DNA of 64,000 nt, from assembly GCA_949752795.1 (NCBI GenBank), contig OX457057.1, positions 101,769,513 to 101,833,512 on the forward strand, in the 5' to 3' direction. The position numbers and the translations under genes were made by a program. The DNA is from Hyperoodon ampullatus. Lineage: Eukaryota > Chordata > Mammalia > Artiodactyla > Ziphiidae. Below, piece after piece: positions 60,800 through 64,000 of the stretch (its first letter is position 1; each line of letters starts with the position of its first letter). The notes under the pieces were generated by a model. That model searched no databases. It saw only the letters and a program-made list of their open reading frames with translations, and was not told the origin of the DNA.

Positions 60800-61170
60800 C
60801 ATTCTCCATTAATAATAAGCTCTGCTGTGGCTTGTAAATTTATTAGGAGAACGTAGTATAATTAAAATTTAGGGTTGGGGGGAGGGGGAGCAGAAAGCCT
60901 TTGCTTCCTTTCCGAGATCCAGGCCGAACTACCAATGGGCATAATTAGCAGAGTCCAGACAGAGAAGGAATTAATGCTCTTGGAAAAGCTGTGATGAGGA
61001 GAGACAATGCTGGGTTAATTACGGCCGCACCAAGTTTTATGACTGGGAGCCTGTTTCCACCATCATTAGGGGATTCAGGGATAAATCGGAGACTAATGTG
61101 GAGTGTTAGAGCTAACAGAGCATTGGCGTTCATTTAGCAATTATTAGTATTATTTTGGCAGATGGTGACT
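60800..61170. promoter_or_regulatory. Candidate conserved intronic regulatory element
   Basis: Non-repetitive sequence with many homeodomain-type words: ATTAATAATAA at about 60808, CATAATTAG near 60940, GAATTAATG near 60969, GGTTAATTAC at 61013-61022, TTTTATGAC near 61036 and GCAATTATTAG near 61137. A TGTGGC (RUNX-like) word lies near 60827. No repeat family is recognised. The cluster is seen; enhancer function is inference and needs cross-species alignment. Confidence 0.35.
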
Positions 61171-63281
61171 GTGCCTTTCTGCCTGATTGGTCAGGGCACG
61201 TAGCCCCTCTGAATGGGGCAATCAAGCCTGGGGGGATGGGGGGAGAGGCAGACGAAAGCTTCATTCTTTTCCCTCTACTCCCCTCTCCCTGTTTATACCT
61301 GCAACTAGTGAGAAGAGAGGTCTGCCTGGGTCCTCGTGGACCGAGAAAAACAGTTCAGCGCCCCGCACAGAGAGAAGAGAGGGATGAGGAAGTGTCATAC
61401 ACCTGGAGCATCCAGGGCTGGATGCCCTGCTCACTTCTACTTTCAGCCCCTCTGCTTTCAGTTCAGGTGTGGCTGAGTCCTTCCATTTTTAGAGGCTTCT
61501 TTTCCTAAGCTGGACCAGCAGGGGTGCCACTTAGCTGGGTCAGGACTTTCTCTGAGCCTGCTGCGCCCCGCTCCAGACAGCCCTACAGAGACCAAGGAAA
61601 CCTGGCCTGATGCACATGCCTCAGTCTTAGTCCTCCTTATTTTCAGTCATACATCATATCCCAACTCTGGACAGGGAGGACAGAGTAACATTAGGACAGT
61701 TAGAAGAGAACACATCTTTTGTACAGAGCTTGGAGGGATGGAGCATTCTGGATCTACCATCTCCACTCTTGAAGTTTCCACACAGAGAGAAGAGAACTTC
61801 TAGAACTGTAAATCCAAGGGCTCTACAACCCCTAGATACTGGACCCTGGTTCTAGAATTGTAAAGCCCAAGACACACCATAGTGTCCGAACAGCATCACC
61901 ATAGGTTCTAAAGGATTGTGCATTGCACCTTTCCCCAAAGAAGGCAAAATCTGCAGAATTCCTTCCTTCCATCAAGGAGTGAGGGAGTGACTCACTCAGT
62001 TATAGAAACAGGACTTTTGTATTTTGATGAAATGCTGTGCATTTAATTTGGCATCACAAGCAGGAAAAATACCTGTGCTGCAAAAGGCCAACTTTAAAGC
62101 CAGGTGGCTGAATCACAGGACATCTCCATAGTCATTAGAAAAGTGAACAAACATCACATACATCCCATGGCCATAGGTAAGCCAGAGAATAACCATTCCT
62201 CCCTACCAGTCTGGGAGGGGCAGGGCAGCTCAGGCTCTCTCAACAGATTCCTGCATTTTCTGGAACAACTCTACTTCTGCTCACTACCTTGAGAACCATA
62301 CAACCAGAACGCAGGCTACCCACACTTAACTCTCTGCAACTTGACTCATGGAAAAAGTTTATTCACCTCCATGAGGCAAATAACATAAAGAAAGGTGAAG
62401 AACTGCCTGCCAGTTTCCCCTGGGGTGGGGGTGTGGGGGTGGATATTAAGAAGGAGAGCAGACCCTTTACCTTGAGATTTTTTTAATAAAAAAAAAGATG
62501 GGACTTGCTTTCAGCTTGGACAGTTTGTGTAGAGATGTTTCAGTCAGGGTCTGATTGAGATTTCCTGTGCAATTCCTAGCACAGACCTTGGCATATAGGA
62601 GTGTCCCAGTAAATGATAGCAGAGTCTGAATCTCAGTTGTTGAATCTCAGGGTGTTACTAGAAATCCCATGAGCTAGAGACTTAGAGAAGGAGGAAGGCA
62701 GGGGAAAACATACAATAGTAAAGGGAACTGGGCATGCTCTTGTCACTTGCATTTTTCATGAAACTGCAAATGAAAAGATGCAGCATTTCTCTGACTGGAG
62801 AATCTGGACCCAGACAGTGGCTCTGGGATGCAGGGAGTAGGCTGGGATGTGTGATACCTGCGGGCCCTGGTCCCGAATACCACAGCATCTCCCCAGACCC
62901 CGTGCTCCCCTAAACCCCCAAGATCCCAAAGCCACACTCAACCGTTTTCTTTCTTCTGCTATGATCAAGGGTCTCCTTCGGCCTTCCCCATCCCTTTCAG
63001 CCCTCCCCCGCCCCAGCTTGGCCCCAGGGCTTACTGAGGCTTGTGATTCAGCAGCCAAAGTTAAAGTTCCCCAAGGCTGACAACTCAACCTCGCTTTCTG
63101 AAGCAGCCTGCAGGAAAGGCATACTGATCCATCTGGGCCTGCTGGCTCTCACCCCTCAGCCTTCTTTCACCCGCAGCCTGGCCATCCAGGTACCTGACAT
63201 TCCAGACTATGGGGTGTCCCTCTGGAGTCAGAACACCAGTGCCTCCCTGTATCAGGATGTGCTACACACATATGCCAGCCG

Positions 63282-63293
63282 CCCCCCCCCCCC
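63282..63293. repeat. C12 homopolymer
   Basis: A run of 12 C. Such runs are prone to sequencing and assembly length errors. Confidence 0.85.
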
Positions 63294-63962
63294 ATTCTTA
63301 GCATTTCTGCCTTAAACAGACAGGAGAAACAGCCTCCATACCCGATGGAACTCGACAGGTGTGTTCTCACCTTGAATTAGCCCCTTTAGGATCGGAGGGG
63401 TCAGAACCAGCATTAAGGGCCCCACTGGAGATGGATCACTGGAAGAAAGGATGGAAGGAGCTGGGGAGGCAGGAAGGAAGAGACACCCTGACTTGGGGAA
63501 AATTGTGTGTCTGTTGGATATAGGGAGCTGGGTGGTGTAGATGGTGAGGGCACGGAGAACCAAAGTCTGATAATACTTGCTGGGCCTAATTTGCTCAGAG
63601 ATTCTTCAAGAAGAATCAACCTCTTCAACCTCCATCACTGTACCACCCTCTAAAAGTTCTTCTGTAACCTCAGTCCCTTCTGCTGCAGTAAACGACCCAT
63701 TGATTAAACATTGCCAGGGCCGGGGAGAGAGAGAGAGAGAGGGAGCAGCGCCCCCCTACAACCCACACAGGGCCGAGGTGGGCTCCACGCGCCCCGAGGC
63801 TGGACACAGCTCCACGCACACAAGCCTCCCCTGGCCCACTACCCTCTTCTCTCTCCCCCATCCCCCAGCGGCACTGTTCCTAACCTAGGACCTATCTGTA
63901 TCTCCGACCTCTAACCTCAAGTGAAAACAGGGCCCTGGAACCTGCGGCCTCTGGGGAGCTTA

Positions 63963-64000
63963 CCCCACCTGTACCTCCTCCAAGAACCGCGGCTTCCGGT
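63963..64000 (-). other. Possible 5' exon end at window edge
   Basis: On the minus strand the last bases are GC-rich and open in one frame (RKPRFLEEVQ) up to nested donor-like sites ACAG|GTGGGG and GTGGG|GTAAGC. The reading does not match the SYT6 N-terminus I recall, so if real it would be a non-coding or alternative first exon. Weakly supported. Confidence 0.2.

Larger units (their letters stand above)
54256..64000 (-). other. SYT6: SYT6 intron 1, 3' portion
   Basis: The region upstream of the transmembrane exon runs to the window edge. It contains two CHR SINEs, several MIR and L2 remnants and, near 60800-61170, non-repetitive AT-rich DNA with homeobox-like words. I searched for sequence encoding the SYT6 N-terminus (MSGVWGAGG...) and found none, so exon 1 should lie beyond 64000. 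Confidence 0.7.

Noticed and set aside
54256..64000. SYT6 first coding exon
   Set aside because: No sequence encoding the expected luminal N-terminus was found on the minus strand, so exon 1 is not placed in this window.
1..64000. CRISPR arrays, tRNA or rRNA genes, prokaryotic operons
   Set aside because: None seen. The only repeated units are mammalian interspersed repeats, microsatellites and one tandem duplication; the tRNA-like segments are SINE heads.

Overview
This window is intronic and genic DNA from a mammal, almost certainly a cetacean. The strongest organism signal is a set of about ten tRNA-derived SINEs of the cetacean/hippo/ruminant (CHR) type. They share a GGCTTCCCTGG 5' end, a 200-210 bp body and an A-rich tail, and most have clear target-site duplications. 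They sit among old mammal-wide repeats (MIR, L2, L1). Nothing in the window is bacterial or plasmid-like.

The only gene supported by the sequence is SYT6 (synaptotagmin-6), read on the minus strand from right to left. Six coding exons can be placed with compatible phases: the transmembrane/linker exon (53902-54255), the C2A exon (51660-52215), three C2B exons (18161-18281, 13474-13645, 12113-12263) and a terminal exon (stop at 6840-6842). A seventh, a 68-nt candidate cassette exon at 8478-8545, carries its own stop. The codon totals of the exons fit a synaptotagmin of about 510-528 residues if the missing first exon supplies about 53 residues. That first exon (luminal N-terminus with the dimerising cysteines) is not in the window and should lie beyond base 64000.

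Layout: 1-5340 is the region downstream of the gene (an L1 3' end with a nested SINE, an old LTR-like repeat, an 18-bp palindrome and a 150-bp tandem duplication). About 5340-6911 is the last exon and 3' UTR, with an AATAAA signal on the minus strand at 5359-5364. 6912-18160 holds the short C2B introns. 18282-51659 is a 33-kb intron between C2A and C2B filled with MIR, L2 and SINE copies. 52216-53901 is a small intron. 54256-64000 is the 3' part of intron 1, with a possible conserved regulatory segment near 60800-61170.

The most interesting observation is a C-terminal switch. If the 68-nt cassette is skipped, the protein ends in a 23-residue serine/proline-rich tail resembling that of SYT10. 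If it is included, the protein ends in five residues (GNLRL), close to the GNPRL end of the reference human SYT6 as I recall it. The transmembrane exon is also phase-symmetric (354 nt), so skipping it keeps the frame and would give a soluble isoform.
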